From positions 682,001-746,000 of the forward strand of contig NZ_JACHJY010000001.1 of NCBI RefSeq assembly GCF_014203895.1: 64,000 bases of DNA, in the 5' to 3' direction. Positions 9,923 to 18,647 of this stretch are shown here, piece after piece. The notes under the pieces were generated by a model. The model was not told where the DNA came from and did not search any database. It saw only the letters and a program-made list of their open reading frames with translations. Made by a program: the position numbers and the translations under genes. The number at the start of each line of letters is the position of its first letter. The stretch's first letter is position 1. This DNA is from Streptomyces nymphaeiformis (GTDB lineage Bacteria > Actinomycetota > Actinomycetes > Streptomycetales > Streptomycetaceae).

Positions 9923-10822
9923 TCACTGCTGGATGAACTGGGGCCCCATCGGCGGCATGCGGAACTCCGGCGCCGGGTTCTGCTCGGCGGCGGCCACCGG
10001 CTGCGGGTAGCCGTACGAGGGGGCCGGGGCGTTCACGGGCTGCTGGGGGTAGCCGTACGCCGGGGCGGGCGCGTTCACCGGCTGCTGCGGGTAGCCGTAG
10101 GCGGGCGCGCGGTCCGGCATGGGCGGCACGGTCGGCTGCGGCGGCACCGGGGTGTGGACCACGGTCCGGTCGAGGTCGGGGTCGTGGGAGCCGGTGGCGG
10201 GAGAACCGGTGACCGCCCCGGCCTCGGGGAAGACCGGGCCCTGTGCGTCCTGGGCGGCGTCCTGCGCCGCTGCGGCGTCCTCGTCGACCGAGATGCCGAA
10301 GTCCGTGGCGAGGCCGACGAGACCCGTCGGGTAGCCCTGACCCACCGCGCGGAACTTCCAGCCGTCCCCGCGCCGGTACAGCTCGCCGCAGATGACCGCC
10401 GTCTCCTCGCCGGTCTCCGCCGTCACGTCGAACAGGGCCAGCGGCTTGCGCTCCGCCCCGGCCACCGCGTCGTACAGCAGGATCCGCAGGTCGGAGACGG
10501 ACCGGAAGGTGCCGCCGTCGGAGGAGGCCGCGATCACCACCCGGTCGACGGACACGTCGAGCCCGGCGAGATCGGCCTCCACGGTGTCCGTCAGGCCCTC
10601 GGCGACCCGCTTCTTCGGCAGCCGCCGCACCAGGCCCGAGGGGTGGCGCGGCTGGTTGTAGAAGACGAAGTCCTCGTCGGACCGCACGCGCCCGGACGGC
10701 CCGAGGAGCAGGGCGGAGGCATCCACGTCGGGGACCCCGGGGCCCGGGGTCCAGCGGAGCACGGCCCGTACGGCCGCGGTGTCGAGAGGGACGTTGGAGC
10801 CCTTCAGCATCGCGTGCGTCAT
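9923..10822 (-). CDS. TerD-domain protein with Pro/Tyr/Gly-rich repeat tail
   Basis: A 299-residue two-part protein. Residues 1 to about 180 form a diverged TerD domain (MLKGSNVPLDTAA, VDASALLLG, GYPTGLVGLATDFGISVDE). The remainder is a low-complexity tail with three AYGYPQQPVNAPAP-like repeats, ending in FRMPPMGPQFIQQ, likely disordered and able to mediate contacts at a membrane or with itself. Several acidic calcium ligands of canonical TerD are missing, so binding may be altered. It is transcribed divergently from the aldolase operon and faces the rest of the Ter genes. Confidence 0.9.
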   Translation of the reverse strand: MTHAMLKGSNVPLDTAAVRAVLRWTPGPGVPDVDASALLLGPSGRVRSDEDFVFYNQPRHPSGLVRRLPKKRVAEGLTDTVEADLAGLDVSVDRVVIAASSDGGTFRSVSDLRILLYDAVAGAERKPLALFDVTAETGEETAVICGELYRRGDGWKFRAVGQGYPTGLVGLATDFGISVDEDAAAAQDAAQDAQGPVFPEAGAVTGSPATGSHDPDLDRTVVHTPVPPQPTVPPMPDRAPAYGYPQQPVNAPAPAYGYPQQPVNAPAPSYGYPQPVAAAEQNPAPEFRMPPMGPQFIQQ

Positions 10823-11007
10823 GACCGCAATCCTGCCCTCCCGCCCGACCCGCGGACAACGCGGGGGCACCACCGATACCGGAACGGTGTGACGGATGCC
10901 GTCGAGTTACCTGAATTTCATGCACCGAGGGAACTGAGGACACCCATACATACGTACTATTACCGGCCACATGTCATCAGGGCCGGAGAGGCAGACGGGG
11001 GACTCAC

Positions 11008-12192
11008 ATGCGTCATTTCGGGCACATCCCGGCCGCCGTACAGGCCAGGCTGTTCCACCGGGAGCCGGCCGAGTTCACGGCCGACTCGCCCGCCGGCACG
11101 CTCGCCGTGGCCCTGGGCGCCACGCTCTACAGCCCCGCCACCCGCCCCCGGCTGGCCGACGCCGTACGCAAGCAGGCCCGGCGCGGAGTGGTCTCCATGG
11201 TGCTCTGCCTGGAGGATTCCATCAGCGACGCCGAGGTCGGGGCGGGCGAGGCCAATCTCGTCCAGACCTTCGCCGACCTCGCCGCCGGGACCGTGACGGA
11301 CGCCGACACCGCCACGGACCTGCCCCTGCTCTTCATCCGGGTCCGCGAACCGCGCCAGATCACCGACCTCGTCGACCGCCTCGGTGCGACCGTCGCCCTG
11401 CTGTCCGGATTCGTACTCCCCAAGTTCACCGAGACCCGCGGCCGCGCCTTCCTCGAAGCGCTCACCCAGGCCGAGCGGACGAGCGGCAGGCGCCTCTTCG
11501 CCATGCCCGTCCTCGAGTCCCCCGAGCTCCTCCACCTGGAGACCCGGGCCGAGACCCTCGCCGGGATCGCCTCGATCACCGACAAGCACCGCGACCGCGT
11601 CCTCGCCCTCCGCCTCGGCGTCACGGACTTCTGCTCCGCCTACGGGCTGCGCCGCTCGCCCGACATGACCGCGTACGACATCAAGATCGTCGCGAACGTC
11701 ATCGCCGACGTCGTCAACGTCCTCGGCCGCTCCGACGGCACCGGCTTCACCGTCACCGGACCCGTCTGGGAGTACTTCCGGCAGGGCGAGCGCATGTTCA
11801 AGCCGCAGCTGCGCCGCAGCCCCTTCCTCGAAGGCCGCGCCGAGGACCTGCGCACCGCCCTCATCGAGCACGACCTCGACGGCCTGCTCCGCGAGATCGA
11901 ACTCGACCGGGCCAACGGCCTGCTCGGCAAGACCTGCATCCACCCCACCCACGTGGTGCCGGTGCACGCACTCTCCGTCGTCAGCCACGAGGAGTGGAGC
12001 GACGCCCAGGACATCCTGCGGCCCGAGCGGGACGGCGGCGGAGTCCTCCGCTCCGCCTACACGAACAAGATGAACGAGGTGAAGCCGCATCGCGCGTGGG
12101 CCGAGCGCATCCTCCTGCGCGCCGAGGTCTTCGGCGTCGCCAAGGAGGACGTCGGCTTCGTGGATCTGCTCACCGCCGGCCTGGCCGGCTGA
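11008..12192 (+). CDS. HpcH/HpaI aldolase / citrate-lyase-beta family protein of the Ter cluster
   Basis: A 394-residue TIM-barrel C-C lyase-type enzyme. The segments VSMVLCLEDSISDAEV, FAMPVLESPELL and GKTCIHPTHVVPVHA match the HpcH/HpaI metal and acyl-CoA binding pattern. Such proteins recur in Ter-linked operons together with phosphoribosyltransferase and HAD genes, where Anantharaman and colleagues proposed synthesis of a nucleoside-like metabolite. The substrate here is unknown. It is the first gene of a three-gene operon: the next start is 18 bases away and the third overlaps the second. Confidence 0.9.
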   Translation: MRHFGHIPAAVQARLFHREPAEFTADSPAGTLAVALGATLYSPATRPRLADAVRKQARRGVVSMVLCLEDSISDAEVGAGEANLVQTFADLAAGTVTDADTATDLPLLFIRVREPRQITDLVDRLGATVALLSGFVLPKFTETRGRAFLEALTQAERTSGRRLFAMPVLESPELLHLETRAETLAGIASITDKHRDRVLALRLGVTDFCSAYGLRRSPDMTAYDIKIVANVIADVVNVLGRSDGTGFTVTGPVWEYFRQGERMFKPQLRRSPFLEGRAEDLRTALIEHDLDGLLREIELDRANGLLGKTCIHPTHVVPVHALSVVSHEEWSDAQDILRPERDGGGVLRSAYTNKMNEVKPHRAWAERILLRAEVFGVAKEDVGFVDLLTAGLAG

Positions 12193-12210
12193 CGAAGGGA
12201 CGTCGACGAC

Positions 12211-14946
12211 GTGGTGTGGACCGGAACGTGGGTCGCGGAGCGACTGGGCGTCGAACTGATCGGCGACGAGGAGCTGCCGGCCCTGTTGGGCCTCGCACTG
12301 CGCCGCAACCCCAAGCGGGCGCACCTGCTGGTATCCAGCGTGCTCGGCAAGCACGTGCCGCAGCGCCCGGCCGTCGTGTACGGCTCCGGCCTCGCGCTCG
12401 GCCGGCGCGTCCGCGAGCTCCTCGGCGACGAGGAGGCCGCCCGGTCCGTCGTCCTCGGCTACGCGGAGACCGCCACCGCCCTCGGACACGCCGTCGCCGA
12501 CGGCCTCGGCCTCGCCCCGTACCTCCACTCCACCCGCCGTCCGGTGGCCGGCGTCGCCCGCGCCGGCGGCTTCGAGGAGTCCCACTCCCACGCCACCTCG
12601 CACCTCCTGCTGCCCGAGGACCCCAAGCTCCTCGCGGGCGACGGGCCGCTCGTCCTCGTCGACGACGAGTTCTCGACGGGCAACACGGTCCTCAACACCA
12701 TCCGCGCCCTGCACGAGCGCTACCCGCGCGACCGGTACGTCGTCGTGGCCCTCGTCGACATGCGCTCCGCCGCCGACCTCGGCCGCCTGGACGCCTTCGC
12801 GACGGAGATCGGCGCCCGCGTCGACCTGATCGCCGGCGCCGCCGGCACGGTCCGCCTCCCGGACGGCGTCCTGGAGAAGGGCCAGGCCCTGGTGGCGGAA
12901 CACGAGCGCGCGACCCCGGTGCCGCACCCCCGCGCACCGCGGGAGGCACCCGTACGGGTGGAACTCGACTGGCCCGCAGGACTCCCCGACGGCGGCCGCC
13001 ACGGCTTCACGCCCGACCACCGGGACCACCTGGAGGAGGCCCTGCCGGGGATGGCGGGGAGACTGGCGGAGGCGCTGGGGGGCCGGCCCGACGCCCAGGG
13101 ACAGACCGAGGAAACGACCGCGGCGCGGGGCGGGGCCGCGCAGGGCGGGGCCGAGCAGGGCCTGCAGCGTCCTGCCGCGCAGGGCGGGGCCGAGCAGGGC
13201 CTGCAGCGTCCTGCCGCGCAGGGCGGGGCCCAGCAGCCCGAGCAGCCCCTGAACCGCCGCGCCGAGCAGGCCGGCCAGGCCTCGGCCCGTCCTGCCGAGC
13301 GGGGCGGGGCCCAGCAGGCCGAGCAGCCCGAGCAGGCCCCGGACCGTCCCGCCACGCCGCCTGCAGGGCTCCGGCCCCGGCCCCGGATCCTCGTCCTCGG
13401 CTTCGAGGAGCTGATGTACGCGCCGCTGCGCCTCGGCACCGCCCTGGAGGACGCCGGTCACGACGTCCGCTACTCCACCACCACCCGCTCGCCCGTCCTC
13501 GCCGTCGACGACCCCGGCTACGCCATCCGCACCCGGCTCGCCTTCCCCGCCCACGACGACCCCGCCGACGGACCCGGCGAGCGCTACGCGTACAACGTCG
13601 CGGGCGCGGGCTTCGACGCCGTCGTCCTCGTCGTCGACTCCGCCGCCGACACCCCGGCCCTGCACGCCCAGGACGGCCTGCTCGCCCAGCTCGCCGCGCA
13701 CATCCCGCGCGTCGTGCTCGCGGTGATCCCGTCCTACACGCCCACGGTCACCCCCACGGTCACCCCCACGGACTCCGTCACCGAAGCTCCCGAAAGGAGC
13801 TCCATGCTGCCCGAGCCCCTCCGCGGCCCCGCCTTCTCCTCGTACGCACCCGAAGAGGTCGGCTGGCTGCTCCAGGACCTCTCGGACGTCGAACTCGAGG
13901 CCCCCACCGAGGAACGGGAGGAGGCCATCCAGAGCGGCGGCGCGCACTACGCCGAGTCGCTCCCCGTCGAGTACCAGCCCAGCGAGCGCTACCAGGAGCT
14001 CTTCCAGGCCGCTCTGGAGAGCTCCGCCGCCCGGATGGCGCGCGCCGTCGGCACGGTCACGGAGACCGTCCTCGCCGAGCGCTCCGCCCGCCCGGTCCTG
14101 GTCTCCCTCGCGCGGGCCGGCACCCCGGTCGGCGTCCTCATGCGCCGCTGGGCGCAGGCCCGCCACGGCCTCGACCTCCCGCACTACGCCGTCTCCATCG
14201 TGCGCGGCCGCGGCATCGACGCCAACGCGCTGCGCTGGCTCGCCGCCCACCACGACCCGGCCGACGTCGTGTTCGTCGACGGCTGGACCGGCAAGGGCGC
14301 CATCACCCGCGAACTCGCGGAGGCGATCAAGGAGTTCGAGGGCTTCGACCCGGAGATCGCGGTCCTCGCCGACCCCGGCTCCTGCGTCCGCACGTACGGC
14401 ACCCGCGAGGACTTCCTCATCCCCTCCGCGTGCCTCAACTCCACGGTCTCCGGACTGATATCGCGTACGGTCCTCCGCTCCGACCTCGTCGGACCGAACG
14501 ACTTCCACGGCGCCAAGTTCTACCGCGAACTGGCCGAGGCCGACGTCTCCGTGGCCTTCCTCGACGCGGTCGCGGCCCGCTTCGACGAGGTCGCGGCGAG
14601 CGTCGACACGGACGTCAAGGAGCTCCTGGCCGCCGACCGCACCCCCACCTGGGAGGGCTGGGCGGCCGTCGAGCGGATCAGCGAGGAGTACGGCATCCAC
14701 GACGTCAACCTGGTCAAGCCGGGCGTCGGCGAGACCACCCGCGTCCTGCTCCGCCGCGTCCCCTGGAAGATCCTCGCCAAGCGGGGCGCCGAGGCCGACC
14801 TCGCGCACGTCCGGCTGCTCGCGGAGCAGCGCGGCGTACCGGTCGAGGTCGTCGACGAACTCCCGTACAGCTGCGTGGGACTGATCCACCCCCAGTACAC
14901 GAGAGGCGCGACAGGCGCGGACGGAAAGGCGGTGGTGTCCCAGTGA
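12211..14946 (+). CDS. Fused PRTase-TRSP-PRTase-PELOTA protein of the Ter biosynthetic module
   Basis: A 911-residue fusion. Residues 1-240 form a phosphoribosyltransferase-like domain with the PRPP loop LVLVDDEFSTGNTVLN. Residues about 390-520 form the TRSP domain (STTTRSPVLAVDDPG). Residues about 570-800 form a second PRTase-like domain with VLVSLARAGTPVGVL and DVVFVDGWTGKGAITREL. The C-terminus (VNLVKPGVGETTRVLLRRV to the end) resembles the PELOTA_1 RNA-binding domain. A linker at about residues 300-390 holds a 13-residue AAQGGAEQGLQRP repeat encoded by a 39-bp DNA tandem repeat starting near 13136. The GTG start follows GAAGGGACG. Together with its neighbours it probably builds or modifies a ribosylated metabolite or RNA. 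Confidence 0.85.
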   Translation: MVWTGTWVAERLGVELIGDEELPALLGLALRRNPKRAHLLVSSVLGKHVPQRPAVVYGSGLALGRRVRELLGDEEAARSVVLGYAETATALGHAVADGLGLAPYLHSTRRPVAGVARAGGFEESHSHATSHLLLPEDPKLLAGDGPLVLVDDEFSTGNTVLNTIRALHERYPRDRYVVVALVDMRSAADLGRLDAFATEIGARVDLIAGAAGTVRLPDGVLEKGQALVAEHERATPVPHPRAPREAPVRVELDWPAGLPDGGRHGFTPDHRDHLEEALPGMAGRLAEALGGRPDAQGQTEETTAARGGAAQGGAEQGLQRPAAQGGAEQGLQRPAAQGGAQQPEQPLNRRAEQAGQASARPAERGGAQQAEQPEQAPDRPATPPAGLRPRPRILVLGFEELMYAPLRLGTALEDAGHDVRYSTTTRSPVLAVDDPGYAIRTRLAFPAHDDPADGPGERYAYNVAGAGFDAVVLVVDSAADTPALHAQDGLLAQLAAHIPRVVLAVIPSYTPTVTPTVTPTDSVTEAPERSSMLPEPLRGPAFSSYAPEEVGWLLQDLSDVELEAPTEEREEAIQSGGAHYAESLPVEYQPSERYQELFQAALESSAARMARAVGTVTETVLAERSARPVLVSLARAGTPVGVLMRRWAQARHGLDLPHYAVSIVRGRGIDANALRWLAAHHDPADVVFVDGWTGKGAITRELAEAIKEFEGFDPEIAVLADPGSCVRTYGTREDFLIPSACLNSTVSGLISRTVLRSDLVGPNDFHGAKFYRELAEADVSVAFLDAVAARFDEVAASVDTDVKELLAADRTPTWEGWAAVERISEEYGIHDVNLVKPGVGETTRVLLRRVPWKILAKRGAEADLAHVRLLAEQRGVPVEVVDELPYSCVGLIHPQYTRGATGADGKAVVSQ

Positions 14947-15794
14947 GTACGTCCACGAGCACGAGCACGTCCACGAGCACGTCCAGGGGCAAGACCCTGG
15001 TCGCGAGCGACCTCGACCGCACCCTCATCTACTCGACCGCGGCCCTCGCCCTCGGCATGCCGGACGCCCAGGCGCCCCGGCTGCTGTGCGTCGAGGTCCA
15101 CGAGTCCAAGCCGCTCTCGTACATGACCGAGGACGCGGCCGAACTCCTGGCGCGGCTGACCGCCGAGACCGTCTTCGTCCCCACGACGACGCGGACGCGC
15201 AAGCAGTACCAGCGCATCCAGCTCCCGGGCACCGCACCGGCGTACGCGATCTGCGCCAACGGCGGGCACATCCTCGTGGACGGCGTCTCCGACCGCGACT
15301 GGCACGAGTCCGTGCTGCGCAGGCTGGGCGACGAGTGCGCCCCGCTCTCCGAGATCCGCGCCTACCTCACCGCCACGACGGACCTGTCCTGGGTGCGCAA
15401 GCACCGGGTGGCGGAGGACCTCTTCGCGTACCTCGTCGTCGAGCGGGAGCGGCTCCCCGAGGACTGGCTGGACCGCTTCGGCGGCTGGGCGGGCGAGCGC
15501 GGCTGGACCGTGTCGCTCCAGGGCCGCAAGGTGTACGCCGTACCGAAGCCGCTCACCAAGAGCGCGGCCGTCCGCGAGGTCGCCCGCCGCACGGGCGCGA
15601 CGCTCACCCTGGCGGCCGGGGACTCCCTCCTCGACGCCGACCTGTTGCTCGCCGCGGACCGGGCCTGGCGCCCGGGCCACGGCGAGCTCGCCGACAGCGA
15701 CTGGACGGCACCCCACCTCGACGTCCTCGCGGAGCGAGGGGTGGCGGCGGGGGAGGAGATCCTGCGCCGCTTCAGGGCGGCGGCAGCTTCCTAG
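14943..15794 (+). CDS. HAD-superfamily hydrolase of the Ter biosynthetic module
   Basis: A 283-residue phosphohydrolase-type HAD protein. The nucleophile motif is DLDRT (Asp23, Asp25), the motif II region is VFVPTTTRTRKQY, and AAGDSLLDADLL is motif IV. The Cof/MPP-like cap lies between. The GTG start overlaps the stop codon of the PRTase fusion (GTGA), so the two are translationally coupled. The N-terminus is a run of alternating Ser and Thr (residues 2-14) encoded by an ACGAGC/ACGTCC microsatellite, which could vary in length by slippage. It overlaps the convergent zinc-ribbon gene by four bases. Confidence 0.88.
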   Translation: MSTSTSTSTSTSTSRGKTLVASDLDRTLIYSTAALALGMPDAQAPRLLCVEVHESKPLSYMTEDAAELLARLTAETVFVPTTTRTRKQYQRIQLPGTAPAYAICANGGHILVDGVSDRDWHESVLRRLGDECAPLSEIRAYLTATTDLSWVRKHRVAEDLFAYLVVERERLPEDWLDRFGGWAGERGWTVSLQGRKVYAVPKPLTKSAAVREVARRTGATLTLAAGDSLLDADLLLAADRAWRPGHGELADSDWTAPHLDVLAERGVAAGEEILRRFRAAAAS

Positions 15795-16003
15795 CCGCAG
15801 CAGCCCCCACCGCAGCAACCACCGCCGCCACCGCCTTGCGCGGGGGCGGCGGAGTTGCTTCCGCCGACGGCGACGGCCGACAGCAGCTTCACGGTGTCGT
15901 CGTGCCCGGCGGGGCAGGAGGCGGGAGCGGAGGACTCGGCCATGGGACGGCTGAGCTCGAAGGTGTCACCACAGGTGCGGCAGCGGTATTCGTAACGAGG
16001 CAT
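15791..16003 (-). CDS. FmdB-type zinc-ribbon protein
   Basis: A 70-residue protein of the FmdB putative regulatory family. The zinc ribbon is formed by CRTCGDTFELSRPM and a second knuckle CPAGHDD (the usual CP.C is replaced by Cys-Pro-Ala-Gly-His). The C-terminus is a Gly/Cys-rich tail with two GCCG blocks that could bind metal. It is monocistronic, and its end overlaps the HAD gene by four bases. Confidence 0.88.
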   Translation of the reverse strand: MPRYEYRCRTCGDTFELSRPMAESSAPASCPAGHDDTVKLLSAVAVGGSNSAAPAQGGGGGGCCGGGCCG

Positions 16004-16088
16004 GGGAACAGGCTAGCGGCGGGGAGAGCGGGGGAGCAGGGGCGGCGCGGAGCCGACCGGCCGCGGGAACCGCCCGGGCCGACCGCCC

Positions 16089-17444
16089 TCAGTGCCCGGC
16101 GCCCCGCTCCTCCCGGATGAGGCCGACGACATGGGCGGCCGAGGCGCGGACGGCCTCCAGCTCGGTCAGGAAGTGCCAGTAGTCCGGGTGGCGGCCCTCA
16201 AGGGAGCCGATGGCCCGGTCGAGCCGGCCGACGGCCTCGTCCAGGGGCCGGGCGTGGCGCGGGTCGGGCGTGTTCCGCCCGGCCATCGCGAGCCGCTGGG
16301 CGTCCCGTACCGCGAACCGCGTGCGGTCGATCTCCGCCGTGGGGTCCTTCGCGACGGCGTCCAGGCGGCGCAGCCGGTCCCCGGCGGCGGAGACGGCCTC
16401 GTCGGTCGAGTCGAGGAGCGCGCGGGCCGTGGAGAGCAGCGAGGTCGCGTCGGGCCAGCGCTGCTCGGCCCGTGCGTTCCCGGCCTCGGCGAGCCGCTCC
16501 CCGGCCTGCCGGAGGCTCGCGACGGCCTGCTCGGGCACGTGCTGGAGGTCCTGCCAGCAGGCGGCGGAGTACCGCCGGCGCAGCTCGGAGAGGACGGGCT
16601 CGACGCCTCCGGCGCGGGTGGTGAGGGCCTCGGCACGGGTACGCAGCGACACGAGGCGCTTGTCGATCTCGGCGGCCCGCTCGGGCAGTCGCCCGGCCTC
16701 GGCCCGTACGGCCTCGGCGTCCCGCAGCACCCGGTCGGCGCGCTGGAGCGTCTCGGCGACGCCGTGGCGCCCCGCGCCCTCGTTGAGGCGGGTCAGCTCG
16801 GGCCCGAGCGCGGCGAGCCGAGCGGCGAGGTCATCGGCGCGCAGCCCACGCTCCCGTACGGCATCCAGGGCACCGCTCGCGCCCCGCAGCGCCTGCCGGG
16901 CCCGCTCGACGGCGGGCGCGAGCCGGGCGAGCTGGGTCTCGGCGCGCCCGAGGAGCGGAGCGAGACCTTCCTCGAACCGATCCAACTCGCCCTTGACGCG
17001 ATCGAGCTCCTCCTTGGCCCGGGTCAACTCGGAGCGGGCGCGCGAGGCGGTGGCGGCATCCAACTCGTCCCGGTCGAGATCATGCGCATCGACGGCACCG
17101 ATGTACACATGACTGACCTCGTCGATCCGCCGCCCGAGCGCCTCGAACCCGTCGACGGCGCGACGCGCCTCGGGGGAGCTGTCCACGGCGGTGATCGTCT
17201 CGATGGAGATGCGGAGCCCGCGCTGGGCGGTGTCGAGCTCGTAGAAGGAGGCCGCGGCGGCGTCCTTGGCGGCCTGGGCCTCGGCCCGCTGCCCCTCCCC
17301 GCGCCCACCGAACCAGCGGCGGGTCCCGCCGCCCGCGAAAGCCTGCGGAAGGAGTGCGCCCACGAGCAGGGGCAACGCGAGCGCCAGCCGGAACGCGGAG
17401 GAACCCCTGGGCGCCGATGTGCCCCTAGCGTCGCTCTCCGCCAC
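16089..17444 (-). CDS. Membrane-anchored coiled-coil protein
   Basis: A 451-residue protein with one hydrophobic segment near residues 19-40 (a signal anchor or lipoprotein-free signal) followed by an almost entirely helical, Ala/Arg/Glu-rich domain with heptad character (for example ARSELTRAKEELDRVKGELDR). No enzymatic motif is seen. It probably forms an extended coiled coil on one side of the membrane. Related uncharacterised proteins often accompany Streptomyces Ter genes, so a structural role in that response is possible but unproven. Confidence 0.75.
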   Translation of the reverse strand: MAESDARGTSAPRGSSAFRLALALPLLVGALLPQAFAGGGTRRWFGGRGEGQRAEAQAAKDAAAASFYELDTAQRGLRISIETITAVDSSPEARRAVDGFEALGRRIDEVSHVYIGAVDAHDLDRDELDAATASRARSELTRAKEELDRVKGELDRFEEGLAPLLGRAETQLARLAPAVERARQALRGASGALDAVRERGLRADDLAARLAALGPELTRLNEGAGRHGVAETLQRADRVLRDAEAVRAEAGRLPERAAEIDKRLVSLRTRAEALTTRAGGVEPVLSELRRRYSAACWQDLQHVPEQAVASLRQAGERLAEAGNARAEQRWPDATSLLSTARALLDSTDEAVSAAGDRLRRLDAVAKDPTAEIDRTRFAVRDAQRLAMAGRNTPDPRHARPLDEAVGRLDRAIGSLEGRHPDYWHFLTELEAVRASAAHVVGLIREERGAGH

Positions 17445-17523
17445 CTACTGCTCCCCGTGCTGTGTCCGCCGTGCCCGGTCAGGCTTCATTCTCCCACCCG
17501 GTAATGACGAACACACGGCCGTA

Positions 17524-18279
17524 TCAGTTCACCGTACGAACGACGACATCCCCGTTGTCGCTGCGAAGACTCACGACGTGCCCACTGCCGTCACGACGCG
17601 GTACATCGACACGTACGTCACCGTTCCCACTGTCGGCGGAGGCGGTGTACTCGGCCTTCGGCAGGGCCACGGTGACGTCCCCGTTGTCGGTGACGACGTC
17701 GACCTTGCGGGGAACGGCACCGAGGGCGATGTCGACGTCCCCGTTGCTGCCCCGCACGGAGACCTCGGCCGAGGTCACGGACCCCTCGACATCCACATCC
17801 CCGTTCTCGCTCCCGAGATCGAGCACCCCACTGATGTTCCGCACCCGCACGTCCCCGTTGTCGGAGCGCACCTTGAGAGGCGTGGTGAACCCCTCGGCGG
17901 TCACGTCCCCGTTGTCGTCGTCGACGGTGACGGCGACCCCGCGGGGCACCTGGATCCGGTGCACGGCCGAACAGCTGGCCGCGACGGCATCGCAGTCCAC
18001 CCGCAGGGTGAGCCGCCCGTCGACCAGCTTCCAGCTGGCCTCGGGCCCGGACCCCATGAACACCCACCCGTCGACCTGCCGCTCCACCCGCACGCCGTCG
18101 ACATCGGCGGGCGTGATCACAAGCCGCGAGTCGTCCGAGTCGACGGTGAGCGCGTCCCCACCGAACGCGAACGTCTTCCGCTCCACCGGCGCATCCTCGG
18201 GCTCGGCCGCACACCCCGCGAGTGCGAGCACGACGACACAGGAAACGAGCAGCGCACGGGACGTGCGGCGTACGGCCAT
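17524..18279 (-). CDS. DUF4097-family beta-helix lipoprotein
   Basis: A 251-residue exported lipoprotein. The N-terminus ends in the lipobox LAGC (lipidated Cys at about residue 22). The rest is a DUF4097 repeat with at least six copies of a DNGDV-type turn (VDDDNGDVTAEG, RSDNGDVRVRN, GSENGDVDVEG, RGSNGDVDIAL, TDNGDVTVAL, SDNGDVVVRT), predicted to form a right-handed beta solenoid on the outer face of the membrane. The ligand is unknown. It ends the Ter-side block before tRNA-Val. Confidence 0.85.
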   Translation of the reverse strand: MAVRRTSRALLVSCVVVLALAGCAAEPEDAPVERKTFAFGGDALTVDSDDSRLVITPADVDGVRVERQVDGWVFMGSGPEASWKLVDGRLTLRVDCDAVAASCSAVHRIQVPRGVAVTVDDDNGDVTAEGFTTPLKVRSDNGDVRVRNISGVLDLGSENGDVDVEGSVTSAEVSVRGSNGDVDIALGAVPRKVDVVTDNGDVTVALPKAEYTASADSGNGDVRVDVPRRDGSGHVVSLRSDNGDVVVRTVN

Positions 18280-18447
18280 GACGACGAAACCCCCAGAAGC
18301 GACACCTAAGATCCCCCCGAACCTAGAACCCCACCACCCCCCACCACGATCCGGCGACCCACCGCCCCGGGGGTGGGGCTACCCCCCCGGACCCCCATCC
18401 ATTTGCGGCACCCACCCACCGGCCATGTAGGCTGTTGCCTCCTCCAC

Positions 18448-18522
18448 GGGTGCGTAGCTCAGGGGTAGAGCGCTGCTCTTACAAAGCAGATGTCGGCGGT
18501 TCGAAACCGTCCGCGCCCACCA
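18448..18522 (+). tRNA. tRNA-Val(UAC)
   Basis: A complete cloverleaf: acceptor GGGTGCG/CGCGCCC, D-loop GGGGTA, anticodon stem CTGCT/AGCAG with loop CTTACAA (anticodon TAC at 18480-18482), T-arm GGCGG TTCGAAA CCGTC, discriminator A and an encoded CCA at 18520-18522. Its 3' half from the anticodon loop onwards is the integration site of the mobile element to the right and is duplicated at 34112. Confidence 0.97.
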
Positions 18523-18524
18523 GT
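18478..18524. other. attL core, left copy of 47-bp repeat
   Basis: Starts at CTTACAAAGC in the anticodon loop and ends at CCACCAGT two bases past the CCA. It is identical to 34112-34158; the bases on either side differ. The complete tRNA is retained here. Confidence 0.95.
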
Positions 18525-18526
18525 GC

Positions 18527-18560
18527 AAAGGCCCCCAGTCGATCTTGACTGGGGGCCTTT
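18527..18560 (+). terminator. Terminator after tRNA-Val, inside the element
   Basis: A perfect 14-bp stem (AAAGGCCCCCAGTC / GACTGGGGGCCTTT) with a GATCTT loop sits four bases past the encoded CCA. The element therefore brings its own terminator for the tRNA. Confidence 0.85.
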
Positions 18561-18583
18561 GACATCTACATCTGACATCAACG
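18560..18583 (+). repeat. TGACATC double repeat, attL side (putative integrase arm site)
   Basis: Two direct TGACATC copies, 13 bases apart start to start, lie 36 bases inside the att core. The same 24-base unit recurs at 28561, 34005 and 35003 with two or three mismatches. Position on both sides of the core suggests integrase arm-type binding sites. Confidence 0.6.
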
Positions 18584-18647
18584 TCCATGGTCACCGGGGC
18601 CCTGGTCCCCGGGGAGCGCGGGCTGCGGTGCCGTCGAAGGGGGAACG

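Noticed and set aside
10960..14889. A very long open frame on the minus strand opposite the aldolase and PRTase genes, and similar long frames opposite aceE (2038-5079)
   Set aside because: They are products of extreme GC bias in the true genes, have Gly/Ala/Val/Arg-only composition and no ribosome site, and overlap well-identified proteins.
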